Origin: Chloroflexota bacterium
GTDB lineage: Bacteria; Chloroflexota; UBA6077
NCBI GenBank assembly: GCA_023380955.1
Contig: JAMCTB010000226.1
Coordinates: 1-16,152, forward strand
Direction: 5' to 3'
DNA length: 16,152 nt
This document shows, in pieces, positions 6,521 to 16,152 of this stretch. Each line of letters starts with the position of its first letter. Position 1 is the stretch's first letter. Position numbers and translations under genes: made by a program. The notes below the pieces were generated by a model, which did no database searches, was not told the DNA's origin, and saw nothing but the letters and a program-made list of their open reading frames with translations.

Positions 6521-7511
6521 TCACTCCACAATCAGCTTGCCCCGGAGCATCCCCATCTGGCAGGCGAAGTCGTACTCGCCGGGCTTGTCCGGCGTAAGCT
6601 CGATGACGACGGGCTGGCCCGGGGGCAACGTGGCGCTCTTGCCGAAATCGCCGAACACCACCATCTCCGAGCAGGGCGAGGTCTCCTGGCGGGTGAAGCG
6701 CAACCTCACCGGCTTTCCCGCCTTCACGACGATGTCCGCCTCCTGCACCCCAGCCGCCTCCGCGGTCTGAACGGTCCCCTTCTCGGAGAACCAGAAGAAC
6801 CAGGCGATCGGTGGTTTCCAGCCCCGCAGCCGGTTGGCGTTGGTCACCACCGTCACGGAGCTCATCGCCATGGCCGCACCCGCGATCATGGGCGAGAGCA
6901 GCACCCCCAGGGCGATCACCATGGCCACCACGTCGTAGAAGGGCTCCGAGTAGGGGTCTATCAGGATCTGGAAGGCGTGAAGGCCGGTGCTCTTCTCCGT
7001 GTACTCCGCCTCGAAGCCGTTGGTGAACTCGTGGACGCTGGCCAGCTGCAGGTCCGGGTTACCCACGGAGCTGCAGGTCCGGGTTACCCACGGAGAGGTA
7101 CTGGTTGGCGATCTGGACGGCTTGGTCCATGGTCACCGGGGAGCCGTTCTGGTTGTAGGGGGCTCCGCCAGGACCCATCATTCCGGGTCCCATGCCGGGA
7201 CCGAATCCGCGCCCCATCATTCCAGGGCCGAAACCGGGACCTACACCCGGTCCATAGCTGGGGTAGCTGGTTGCTGCGGGGGGTGGGGTTGCCCCTGGCA
7301 CCTGAGCAGGCTGTCCCGCCGTTGGGCTACTCGCGGGCGCCGTGGGCGAAGCCCCGGCGGTAGGCGTCGCTGACGGCACCGTGACCTGAGGCGCGGAAGC
7401 CGGCTGGTTTTGCTGCAGAGAGCTAGACGCCCCCGCAGAACAGGCCGATAGCAGGAGCGCAGCCACCGAGAGCAGGGGAATGCCGATAGTAGTAGCCTTG
7501 AGATCGTTCAT
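6521..7511 (-). pseudogene. Broken lipoprotein-PepSY / CopA-tail / cupredoxin composite
   Basis: From ATG 7511, frame 1 gives a lipoprotein signal (MNDLKATTIGIPLLSVAALL, lipobox LSAC, Cys24), a Ser/Thr/Pro/Ala linker, a Met/Gly/Pro-rich stretch (GPGMMGRGFGPGMGPGMMGP) and a PepSY-like start (MDQAVQIANQYLSVGNPDLQL), then stops at 7059. Frame 2 (to 6521) resumes at the same GNPDLQL and continues ASVHEFTNGFEAEY... LIDPYSEPFY. It then passes into a copper P-type ATPase C-terminus (GVLLSPMIAGAAMAMSSVTV VTNANRLR) and a cupredoxin domain (SPCSEMVVFGDFG, CQMGMLRGKLIVE). The frame break is a 25-bp tandem duplication at 7044-7095; removing one unit restores a single 321-aa frame. The ATPase body is missing, so a deletion fused the parts. 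The cupredoxin also seems to lack ~11 residues of its first strand compared with the protein at 2640. Confidence 0.8.
7044..7095. repeat. 25-bp perfect tandem duplication causing a frameshift
   Basis: AGCTGCAGGTCCGGGTTACC begins at 7044 and again at 7069, with identity over 27 bases at a 25-bp period. Because 25 is not a multiple of 3, it breaks the lipoprotein frame exactly at this point, and the peptide VGNPDLQL is encoded in both frames. Loss of one unit by slippage would restore the frame. Confidence 0.95.
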
Positions 7512-7614
7512 CCTCTCACCGCCACGGTAGATCTGTCCGAAGACTTATCGGCGGCATGGCAGGAAACGTACCTACCACTCTCGTGAAGCGTACCCCAACG
7601 ATTCGCCGCCGTTG

Positions 7615-7628
7615 CTCTCCCGGGAGAG
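7615..7628. promoter_or_regulatory. Perfect 14-bp palindrome after the second kinase
   Basis: CTCTCCCGGGAGAG is a perfect palindrome 12 nt past the kinase stop codon and about 100 nt upstream of the broken lipoprotein start. It could be part of a terminator or an operator; it has no loop, which favours a protein-binding site. Confidence 0.35.
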
Positions 7629-7639
7629 GATGGAGTCTG

Positions 7640-8797
7640 CTACTCTCTCCTCTGGTCCCTGTCCAACGGCAGCGTGAAGGCGAAGGTGCTGCCCTTTCCC
7701 AGTTGGCTCCGGACCTCCATGCTTCCCCCGTGGGCCTCCACAATCGCCTTGGAGATGACGAGCCCCAGCCCCGTGCCCTTGATCTCCCGCGTCCGCTCGA
7801 GCCTTGCATAGGGCTTGAAGAGGTGGGGAATATCCTCGGGGGCGATGCCCACCCCCTGGTCGCTCACCGACACCTGGGCCAGGCCATCGGCAGTGGCGAG
7901 CGTCACCCTTATCGCGCCACCCTCCGGCGAGTAGTTGACGGCGTTCCGAACCAGGTTGCTCAGCACCTGGCCCAGCCGGTCGCAGTCCCACTGCCCGTCC
8001 AGCCTATCGGTCTCGCTGTCCAGCACGATCCGATGTTGAGCGGTCCTGCTCTGCTGCGCCTCGGCCACCCCCCTTGCCACCGCCACCAGGTCGCACCGCC
8101 CCCGGCGGATCTCGAAGCGACCCCGCTCGATGTGGGAGAGATCCTGCAGGTCGTCCACCAGCCGGACCAGCCGCTGCATCTGGTCCGGCACCACCGCCAC
8201 CATGCGGTCCAGCAGCCGGGCACGCCGCCCCTCCGGCCGAGCCAACAGCTGGGTGTATCCCGAGAGGACGGCGACCACCCCCCTGATCTCGTGGGTCACC
8301 ATCGCCAGGGACTGCTCTCTCCCCCTCCTTGCTTCCTCCAGTTGCTCCGCCAGAGCCCGCATCCGTTGGACCTCGCGCCGCTGCTCCTCGGCCAGCCTGG
8401 CGTTCTCTCGGACCAGGCGGGCCCGAGCTCTAGACTGCTCCGCCGCCCAGACGCCAAGGGCAGCGACCAGGACGATGGTGGTCACATCGAGGGACCATCT
8501 CAGCGGCCCGATGGCCTCCAACCAGGAGTGGACGCTGACCGCGGCCACGGCCAGCACGGTGAAGATGGCAGCCACCCAGGGGTTGAAGGCCCACGCCGCC
8601 ACCAGCACCGGAAGGGTGTAGAGCAGCGGCATGTTGAACTGGGCGTGGAGCACCAGGTTGTGGAGGGCCAGTATCCCTGCCAGGGACAGCAGCAGAAGGA
8701 GGGCGACGATGGCCCGCCAGACCGGGGTCAGGATCACGGCTTGGTTCTTATCCTCCTCGTAGACATGGTGCTGGTGGCAGCGTCCCATTCGCCGCAT
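7640..8797 (-). CDS. Sensor histidine kinase with multi-helix membrane domain
   Basis: 385 residues. About four N-terminal helices (at ~27-48, 56-72, 75-92, 102-118) with almost no extracytoplasmic loops, a coiled-coil linker (~120-160), HisKA with [16 protein letters not shown] (His169), then HATPase with [14 protein letters not shown] (Asn285), DQGVGI (Asp313) and [18 protein letters not shown]. The usual Pro after the H-box His is absent (HEIRGVV rather than HELRTPL), but the His and Glu are kept. The loop-poor sensor region suggests detection within the membrane, for example of redox or quinone state. It starts 21 nt after the NrfD subunit gene, so it is probably transcribed with the molybdoenzyme; no response regulator lies beside it. 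The ATG at 8797 has only a weak SD; 8788 is an alternative start. Confidence 0.88.
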   Translation of the reverse strand: MRRMGRCHQHHVYEEDKNQAVILTPVWRAIVALLLLLSLAGILALHNLVLHAQFNMPLLYTLPVLVAAWAFNPWVAAIFTVLAVAAVSVHSWLEAIGPLRWSLDVTTIVLVAALGVWAAEQSRARARLVRENARLAEEQRREVQRMRALAEQLEEARRGREQSLAMVTHEIRGVVAVLSGYTQLLARPEGRRARLLDRMVAVVPDQMQRLVRLVDDLQDLSHIERGRFEIRRGRCDLVAVARGVAEAQQSRTAQHRIVLDSETDRLDGQWDCDRLGQVLSNLVRNAVNYSPEGGAIRVTLATADGLAQVSVSDQGVGIAPEDIPHLFKPYARLERTREIKGTGLGLVISKAIVEAHGGSMEVRSQLGKGSTFAFTLPLDRDQRRE

Positions 8798-8818
8798 ACC
8801 GCCCAGCAGCCAGCGGGT

Positions 8819-9985
8819 TCACCGCAACCCCTGTGCCCTCTGTGGCCGCACGGTGCTTTGCGGCACCGTGTGTAACCTTGCCGGCTTCGCCGCTACGCGA
8901 TAGGCCGCCAGGAACACCAGGCCAGCGACGGCGGCGATCCAGAGGCTCACCAGCCATTCCATGGTCGTCGGGAAGTACTGGAAGGAGAGGCCGGGTCCAG
9001 TATAGGCATCTTGCAGCCCCTCGAACTCCGGGACGGCGAGGCCGGGGATCACCACGTTCAGCTTGGTGGCCAGCGCCGTGAAGGCGACCAGCGCCGCCGC
9101 CAGCGCCACCGCCCCTCGGCTTCGGCCCGCCCACAGCAGCAGGCCCAACGGCAGCGCCGCCCCCAATCCCACGTGGACTCCCCAGAAGACCCAGGCGAAC
9201 TGGCCGAAGAGGACCAGCCGCAGCCCATCGGCGTAAGCGGGGATTGAGGCGTAGTAGCCGATGGAGAGGTCTGCCCACTCGAACAGGATGGAAAGGGCCA
9301 GAAGCCCCAAGACCAAGCGGCCCAGTCGGAGGGCTATCCTGTCCCCAACGGTACCCAGCAGCAGGGCGACGAAGGTGACCAGTGCAACGCCCGAGAGCAG
9401 CCCCTCCAGGATGAAGAGGACCGGCGTCATGCCAGATTGCCAGAAGGGACGGGCCCCCACGACGCCGAAGAGGGCGCCCTCACCGCCACCGAACAGCAGG
9501 GCGAGGACAATCCCGATCCAGCCCAGGACCCGGACTCCACCCGTCCCGCCCTGCCCTCGCACCACCGTCAGCCAGAGGAGCAGGCACAGCACCACGAAGT
9601 AGGCGAGGTAGAACCAGGCCATCCACCCCATGACCGACCCGAGGCCCGTGTTCAGCAGCAGCTTCCAGGCTCGGAGTGGGTGTCCCAGGTCGAGCCAGAT
9701 GGCAAGGATCCCGCCGACGAAGGTGCCCAGGGCGACCGGCAGGGCAACCCTGGCGGCTGGTACGAGATCCCTCAGGTCGAAAGCGTAGGTCGCCGCGGCG
9801 AAGATGAAGGACCCCGCCGACATGCCGATCAGCATGGCGTACATGGCGACCCACAGCCCCCAGGGAACGTAGCTTCCGTAGGCAGCCTCCACGTGGCCCG
9901 AACTGACCCGCTGGACCAGCCCGACGATGCCGAGGAGGAATCCGGCTATTGCCAGGACCCACAGCACTTTCTCCGCAGCTCTCAC
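8819..9985 (-). CDS. NrfD/PsrC-type membrane subunit of the molybdoenzyme
   Basis: 388 residues with about ten membrane helices, for example VLWVLAIAGFLLGIVGLVQR, the hallmark VPWGLWVAMYAMLIGMSAGS, and FGQFAWVFWGVHVGLGAALP. NrfD-family subunits anchor the periplasm-side Mo/Fe-S subunits and exchange electrons with membrane quinones; they carry no haem. LDLGHPLRAWKLL after the third helix is typical of the family. The GTG at 9985 is chosen because it overlaps the upstream chaperone's stop (GTGA) and GGAAGGAG lies 7 nt before it; an earlier in-frame start would lie inside the chaperone gene. It should receive electrons from quinol and pass them to the ferredoxin subunit, or the reverse for an oxidase. 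Confidence 0.92.
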   Translation of the reverse strand: MRAAEKVLWVLAIAGFLLGIVGLVQRVSSGHVEAAYGSYVPWGLWVAMYAMLIGMSAGSFIFAAATYAFDLRDLVPAARVALPVALGTFVGGILAIWLDLGHPLRAWKLLLNTGLGSVMGWMAWFYLAYFVVLCLLLWLTVVRGQGGTGGVRVLGWIGIVLALLFGGGEGALFGVVGARPFWQSGMTPVLFILEGLLSGVALVTFVALLLGTVGDRIALRLGRLVLGLLALSILFEWADLSIGYYASIPAYADGLRLVLFGQFAWVFWGVHVGLGAALPLGLLLWAGRSRGAVALAAALVAFTALATKLNVVIPGLAVPEFEGLQDAYTGPGLSFQYFPTTMEWLVSLWIAAVAGLVFLAAYRVAAKPARLHTVPQSTVRPQRAQGLR

Positions 9986-10644
9986 CGACGTACTCCTTCC
10001 ATTTCTAGTTGCTCGGCCTCCAACGCCTCCAGCCACCGACCGTCCCACTCCAGGGCGGCCAGGGTGAATCGCGCAAGCCCCACGAAGAAGGCGCTGTCCG
10101 CGGCGCGCACCACGTCTTCAGCAAAGCGAGGTATCCAGATTAAGAGGTGTCCCTCCAGGAACTCTCGGGACGCCCGCAAGCTCTCCCAACTCTCCCCCGG
10201 GCTGCCCGCCGCGGCAGCTTGCTCGGACCTTGCCGCTAGGTGGGCCATGAAGCCCAACTCCAGCGCCAACTGGTCGGGAGGCACCATCACGTCGGCGTCG
10301 GGCAGGGCCCTGTGGGCGAGATAGAACTGATGTGCCGACAGGGCAGCCGGGCCCATCAGCCTCCCGTGGAGGTAAAAGGAGGCGTAAGGCGGCGCCGCCG
10401 GCCCGCCCGGCCCTTCGAAGAGGCGGGTTGCCTCGACGTTCAAAGCCTCGATTCCGGTCGGCGTGCGGAAGGCAGCCGCGGCCTCCCGCATCTGACCGAG
10501 GGCCTCTCCCAGTCCCGGCAACGGCTCCTCAAGCCGCAAGGCAGCCATGGCATCCAAGAGCTGCTCGTCCACCGGATAGGTATGGAGCCGAGCCAGCAGC
10601 CCGTACAGAAGAGCACGTCTTTCAAGCGATTCGGTCATGTCCAT
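9982..10644 (-). CDS. TorD-family molybdoenzyme assembly chaperone
   Basis: 220 residues, all-helical in character. It has the family signature E71-x-x-R-L-F-x-GPG (71-80) followed by PPYASFY (86-91), and a second helix-rich half (FLEGHLLIWIPRFAEDVVRA). TorD/DmsD proteins bind the Tat signal peptide of a partner catalytic subunit in the cytosol until the molybdenum cofactor is inserted. It starts one nucleotide after the catalytic subunit's stop with AAGAAGG 6 nt before the ATG, and its stop overlaps the next gene, indicating tight translational coupling. The most likely client is the adjacent 928-aa subunit, whose Tat signal is clear. Confidence 0.9.
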   Translation of the reverse strand: MDMTESLERRALLYGLLARLHTYPVDEQLLDAMAALRLEEPLPGLGEALGQMREAAAAFRTPTGIEALNVEATRLFEGPGGPAAPPYASFYLHGRLMGPAALSAHQFYLAHRALPDADVMVPPDQLALELGFMAHLAARSEQAAAAGSPGESWESLRASREFLEGHLLIWIPRFAEDVVRAADSAFFVGLARFTLAALEWDGRWLEALEAEQLEMEGVRR

Positions 10645-10645
10645 G

Positions 10646-13432
<2,787 letters not shown>

Positions 13433-13443
13433 CCTCTGCCTCC

Positions 13444-14358
13444 CTACACCAGGTAGTAGACGTTAGGTTTGGCGCCCAGCTCTTCTTTCAGTCGCGTTGC
13501 GTTGGACTGGGAGACCAGTTGCGCCACCAGGGAGCCGTCGTCGTTCCGGTCGCCGAAGTAGGTGGCCCGCCCGAAGCAGGAGAGGACGCAGGCGGGAAGC
13601 TCGCCGGCCTCGACACGGTGGATGCAGAACTGACACTTGCGAGCATTACCGATGGGCGACGCGTCCTTGGTGCGAATCCGGGCCTCTTTATACTCCGGTG
13701 ATGGGAGAGTCTCGTAGGGCTGCTGTCCCCCGCCTACCAGGTCGCTGTAGAAGAAGCCGCTGTCGAAGGAGCGGGCGGAGTAGGGGCAGGCGGTGATGCA
13801 GTAGCGGCATCCTATGCACTGGTCGTAGTTGATGGCGACTATGCCGTCGGGCCGCCGGTAGGTGGCGTTCACCGGACATACCGACACGCAGGGCGGGTTG
13901 TCGCACTGCATGCAAGGGCGTGGGACGAAGCTGCGGGAGACGTTGGGGAAGCTACCGGTGGTCTCGGTGATCACCGGCCGGTAGGCGATGCCGGGCGGGA
14001 GCTTGTTCTCGGTGATGCATGCGATGGTGCAGCCCTGACAGCCGATGCACTTGCGCAGATCGATGACCATGGTCCAGCGGCGCTGCTCCGCCGGCTTCTT
14101 CAGTGCCCGCTGCAGATCCTGCATCATCCGCACCACTGGGTCCTCGCCCGCGACCGGCCCGGGTACTGCCGGGATCTCGGCCAGCCCTTCGGCGGGCTTC
14201 GCCTGGGGAGATGGGGCGGCGCTTGCGACCTCTCCGACCACTACCGGCGCGACCAGCCCTGCGATGACTGTACCGGCGAACTTCCTGAGGAAGTCCCGCC
14301 GAGATCCCTCGCTCTGGCCTTCGTTGGCCGGTGTGGTCCGCCTGCTTTCCGTTGCCAT
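13444..14358 (-). CDS. Tat-exported 4x[4Fe-4S] ferredoxin subunit
   Basis: 304 residues. Tat motif [11 protein letters not shown] (19-29) and hydrophobic region to ~48, then four Cys clusters: C104-x2-C-x2-C-x3-C114; C149-x2-C152-x4-C157-x3-C161; C181-x2-C-x2-C-x3-C191; C242-x2-C245-x11-C257-x3-C261. All 16 cysteines are present, so four [4Fe-4S] clusters should link the catalytic and NrfD subunits, as in PsrB/TtrB/DmsB proteins. A Tat signal on the ferredoxin subunit as well as the catalytic one is seen in TtrB-like systems. It is the first gene of the operon, with SD AAGGAGG 5 nt before the ATG; the catalytic gene follows after 11 nt. Its promoter should lie in 14359-14520, where I see no convincing minus-strand -35/-10 pair. 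Confidence 0.93.
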   Translation of the reverse strand: MATESRRTTPANEGQSEGSRRDFLRKFAGTVIAGLVAPVVVGEVASAAPSPQAKPAEGLAEIPAVPGPVAGEDPVVRMMQDLQRALKKPAEQRRWTMVIDLRKCIGCQGCTIACITENKLPPGIAYRPVITETTGSFPNVSRSFVPRPCMQCDNPPCVSVCPVNATYRRPDGIVAINYDQCIGCRYCITACPYSARSFDSGFFYSDLVGGGQQPYETLPSPEYKEARIRTKDASPIGNARKCQFCIHRVEAGELPACVLSCFGRATYFGDRNDDGSLVAQLVSQSNATRLKEELGAKPNVYYLV

Positions 14359-14454
14359 GCGAACCTCCTTCGTTGCTCTCTACACGACCCCTAAGAGCAT
14401 GGGGGTAGATGGTAGGTGCGAAGGAAGGCTAGCGCGGGGCATTGCCTGGGGTAA

Positions 14455-14512
14455 CTAGGAGAATTCCTAGGTGGGCACCCGGGAACTCCCAGGGCTCGCC
14501 AAAGCGGGTGCC
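14455..14512. promoter_or_regulatory. Two inverted repeats in the divergent intergenic region
   Basis: CTAGGA-GAAT-TCCTAG (14455-14470) is a 6-bp inverted repeat. GGCACCCG (14474-14481) pairs with CGGGTGCC (14505-14512) across 23 nt. Both lie between the divergent molybdoenzyme operon and the efflux gene, just upstream of the latter's -35 box. They are candidate operators or leader structures; no known ArsR site consensus is clear. Confidence 0.45.
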
Positions 14513-14520
14513 TGCGCTGG

Positions 14521-14550
14521 TTGACAAACCTAGTTTTGTAGTGTTATTGT
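14521..14550 (+). promoter_or_regulatory. Sigma-70-type promoter of the efflux gene
   Basis: A perfect -35 TTGACA (14521-14526) is followed after 18 nt by TATTGT (14545-14550; TTATTG at 17 nt spacing is the alternative). The spacer is AT-rich (AACCTAGTTTTGTAGTG) in otherwise GC-rich DNA. The transcript would start near 14557, leaving a leader of about 60 nt. Confidence 0.7.
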
Positions 14551-14619
14551 CGGCCCCATCGAAGCCTTAGCTCGGGCTGCTGTCAGGTATCGGAAGCCAG
14601 ACTGAAAGGAGAGACGCGC

Positions 14620-15651
14620 ATGGCGGAAAAACCAACTCCCTCTCACGGGCTGTCGGTCCGTGACGAAACCAAACCCCTGGTGCTCATAGCCGCAATCGTC
14701 GTCGGTGTCGTGTTGAACCGTCTGTTGGGTGCGGGCACCGAGTGGATGATCTCGGTGGTGGAGGTGGGTGTATTCTTCGTGATCTTCGCGGTGATGTTGC
14801 CGGTTGAGATTACCGAGGTCTCCCGCGCCTTCCGCAAAGTCAAGCCGACGGTGCTCGCCCTCGCGATCAACTTCGTGGTGATCCCGCTCTTTGCCTGGGC
14901 GATGGGCTGGCTCTTCCTGCGAAACGAGCCCGACCTCTGGGCGGGCGTGATCCTCTACACCATCACACCCTGCATCGGGTGGTATCTGATCTTCATCGAC
15001 CTGGCCCAGGGCGACGTGGCGTGGGGCATGGCGCTGCTGCCCTGGAATATCACGCTCCAGATCCTGCTCATGCCGCTCTACCTATACTTTCTGGTCGGGC
15101 AGGTGCTGCCGGTTGACCTGACCGCCCTGGCCCGGAGCGTGGTGCTCTATCTGTTCCTGCCCTTCGTTCTGTCTTACGCCCTGCAAAAGACCATCATGGC
15201 GCGTCGAGGGCGTGATTACTTCTTTGGCCCGGTGAAGCGCGTGATGGGCGAGGTGAAGCTGTGGGCGCTGGTGGTCGTGATCGTGGCCATCTTCGCCTCT
15301 CAGAGTGCGCTGCGCGTGGGTGACGTCGGCCGCATCGGACTGATCATCGGCGTGATCGCGCTGTTCTTCGCCGTGCTGTTCCTCGTCGCGCTGGGCATAG
15401 GCAAGGCGGCCAGCCTCAGCTACGAGGAGAACACTACACTCGCCTTCACGACGACCGCGCGTAACTCCGAGGCTGTCATCGGCGTGGCGGTGAGCGCGTT
15501 TCCCAACCATCCGCTGGTGTATTTCGCGATCATCCTTGGCCCGATTGTCGAGCTACCAGTGCTCCTGCTGATCTCGCGGCTGCTGCTGGGTCTGAGGGGC
15601 AGGCTCTGGGGGTCGCGAGAGCGAGTCCCGTCTGCCACATTCGAGCCGTGA
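14620..15651 (+). CDS. Acr3-type arsenite efflux permease (BASS superfamily)
   Basis: 343 residues with about ten membrane helices. Recognisable Acr3/BASS features: LPVEITEVSRAFRKVKPTVL after helix 2, the fourth-helix TPCIGWY with Cys118 at the position of the conserved Acr3 cysteine, IDLAQGDVAWGMALLPWN, and TTTARNSEAVIGVAVSAFPN (Asn282, Glu284) followed by LGPIVELPVLLL. Acr3 proteins export arsenite across the inner membrane using the proton gradient. The start is supported by AAAGGAGAG upstream. The ArsR-type gene ~200 nt downstream supports arsenic. The Acr3 match is in the broad family; a relative transporting another anion cannot be excluded. The strand is opposite to the molybdoenzyme operon. 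Confidence 0.82.
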   Translation: MAEKPTPSHGLSVRDETKPLVLIAAIVVGVVLNRLLGAGTEWMISVVEVGVFFVIFAVMLPVEITEVSRAFRKVKPTVLALAINFVVIPLFAWAMGWLFLRNEPDLWAGVILYTITPCIGWYLIFIDLAQGDVAWGMALLPWNITLQILLMPLYLYFLVGQVLPVDLTALARSVVLYLFLPFVLSYALQKTIMARRGRDYFFGPVKRVMGEVKLWALVVVIVAIFASQSALRVGDVGRIGLIIGVIALFFAVLFLVALGIGKAASLSYEENTTLAFTTTARNSEAVIGVAVSAFPNHPLVYFAIILGPIVELPVLLLISRLLLGLRGRLWGSRERVPSATFEP

Positions 15652-15756
15652 CCGTTCGCGTCATCAGTAGCCAGCGAGGGGATAGGCGCAGCAACCTGGG
15701 GAGGGGCATTGAGATGGCACCTCCCATTCCCGCACGCGTGCTCGCACGGGTGCTCG

Positions 15757-15781
15757 CGCAGGACATTTCGCCTGTCCTGCG
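15757..15781 (+). terminator. Stem-loop after the efflux gene
   Basis: CGCAGGACA-TTTCGCC-TGTCCTGCG is a perfect 9-bp stem about 105 nt after the efflux stop codon. It is preceded by a direct repeat GTGCTCGC at a 12-bp period. There is no T-run. It may end the efflux transcript before the ArsR-type gene. Confidence 0.5.
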
Positions 15782-15848
15782 GCGTGGCCCCCCACCGTGA
15801 CTTGAGCTACGTACGCTGAAGGCGACCTGAGTGTGGGGAGGTTATGAG

Positions 15849-16152
15849 ATGGCGACCGCTAGGTCCGTCGCCCGCAAATGCACGACAGAAGAGTGCAAGC
15901 TGATTGCCAAGAGGGCCAGCGCCCTTCATCCACTCCTCGACGACCAGCACGGCATCACCGAGCGAGCGCGCCTGTTTCAGGCCCTGGGCAACGAGACGCG
16001 TTTGCAGATCCTCGGGTTGCTCTCCTAGCAGGAGATGTGCGTGTGCGACATCGTCGCGGCGCTCGAGGGCGCTGCTTCCACCGTCGTGCACCATCTGCGC
16101 ATGCTGGAGGATGCTGGGCTCGTAAAGGCTCGCCAGGAGGGGAAGTTCACCC
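15849..16152 (+). pseudogene. arsR: ArsR-family repressor gene with in-frame TAG, cut by window end
   Basis: From ATG 15849 (SD GGGGAGG, 7 nt upstream) the frame encodes ITERARLFQALGNETRLQIL then GLLS and a TAG stop at 16026-16028. In the same frame it continues QEMCVCDIVAALEGAASTVV, then HHLRMLEDAGLVKARQEGKF to the window edge. This is the ArsR/SmtB winged helix: the CVCD motif supplies the As(III)-binding cysteines, and the STVVHHLRML helix binds DNA. The amber codon lies between helix 2 and the metal motif and needs only one base change from a sense codon such as CAG, GAG or AAG. TAG is a genuine stop elsewhere here (ferredoxin, catalytic and both kinase genes), so recoding is unlikely. 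The N-terminal ~30 residues with extra Cys (ARKCTTEECKL) are longer than in typical ArsR. Confidence 0.8.

Noticed and set aside
7059..7066. Programmed ribosomal frameshift joining the two lipoprotein frames
   Set aside because: The break coincides exactly with a 25-bp duplication and the peptide is encoded twice; there is no slippery heptamer or pseudoknot, so mutation is the simpler explanation.
7556..8875. Long plus-strand frame opposite the second kinase
   Set aside because: It is antisense to HisKA/HATPase motifs and is His/Pro/Gln-rich; GC-bias artefact.
14359..14454. Minus-strand promoter for the molybdoenzyme operon
   Set aside because: I looked for -35/-10 pairs upstream of the ferredoxin gene and found none good enough to report, although a promoter must exist.
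16026..16028. Recoded amber codon (pyrrolysine or reassigned TAG) in the ArsR-type gene
   Set aside because: TAG is the ordinary stop of at least four intact genes in the window, and no insertion signal or suppressor tRNA is visible.

Overview
The window is GC-rich bacterial DNA, probably from a Chloroflexota-type or deep-branching Gram-positive-like lineage. This placement is inferred from the Lgt sequence style (GRIGC..QGD), the VanW/peptidoglycan-binding remnant, good Shine-Dalgarno (SD) sites and stem-loop dispersed repeats; no rRNA or other phylogenetic marker is present. Nearly everything between about 900 and 14360 reads on the minus strand. Both ends read on the plus strand.

Left part (1-3900): a decaying, repeat-rich region. 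It holds a 66-codon remnant of cysteine synthase built from two distant parts of the enzyme, a TusA-like sulfur-carrier gene with a one-base frameshift, and a VanW-family gene broken by several frameshifts, an apparent internal deletion and loss of its 3' end. An apparently intact minus-strand operon sits among them: membrane-anchored cupredoxin, lgt, and an unrecognised 32-aa membrane peptide. Two oppositely oriented copies of a 75-77 bp double-hairpin repeat lie at 540-616 and 3489-3563. The second is nested in another inverted repeat and followed by a third palindromic element.

Middle (3900-7510): an OmpR-type two-component system (response regulator then kinase), two small membrane proteins (one SHOCT), and a broken composite reading frame. 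That frame joins a Met/Gly/Pro-rich lipoprotein with a PepSY-like segment, the C-terminal tail of a copper P-type ATPase and a cupredoxin domain. A perfect 25-bp tandem duplication splits it. This part looks like a damaged copper/metal-handling locus.

Right part (7640-14360): a compact minus-strand operon for a membrane-bound complex iron-sulfur molybdoenzyme. It runs from a Tat-exported four-cluster ferredoxin subunit to a Tat-exported 928-aa molybdopterin catalytic subunit, a TorD-family chaperone, an NrfD-type quinone-reactive membrane subunit and, last, a sensor histidine kinase with no partner regulator beside it. Gene spacings are 11, 1, -3 and 21 nt. The layout is that of Psr/Phs/Ttr/Arr-type respiratory reductases; the substrate cannot be read from the sequence. 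The catalytic subunit has Cys181 as likely metal ligand and Asp55 where the first cysteine of the N-terminal [4Fe-4S] motif is usually found.

Divergent from this operon (14620 to the end) are an Acr3/BASS-type arsenite efflux gene behind a recognisable promoter and an ArsR-type repressor with the As(III)-binding CVC motif. The repressor is interrupted by an in-frame TAG and runs off the window. This makes arsenic one possible, unproven, substrate for the molybdoenzyme.

No CRISPR array, tRNA, rRNA or transposase was seen. The main unusual themes are repeated deletion scars in accessory genes, nested palindromic repeats, and the molybdoenzyme operon with an atypical cluster motif and a terminal kinase gene.
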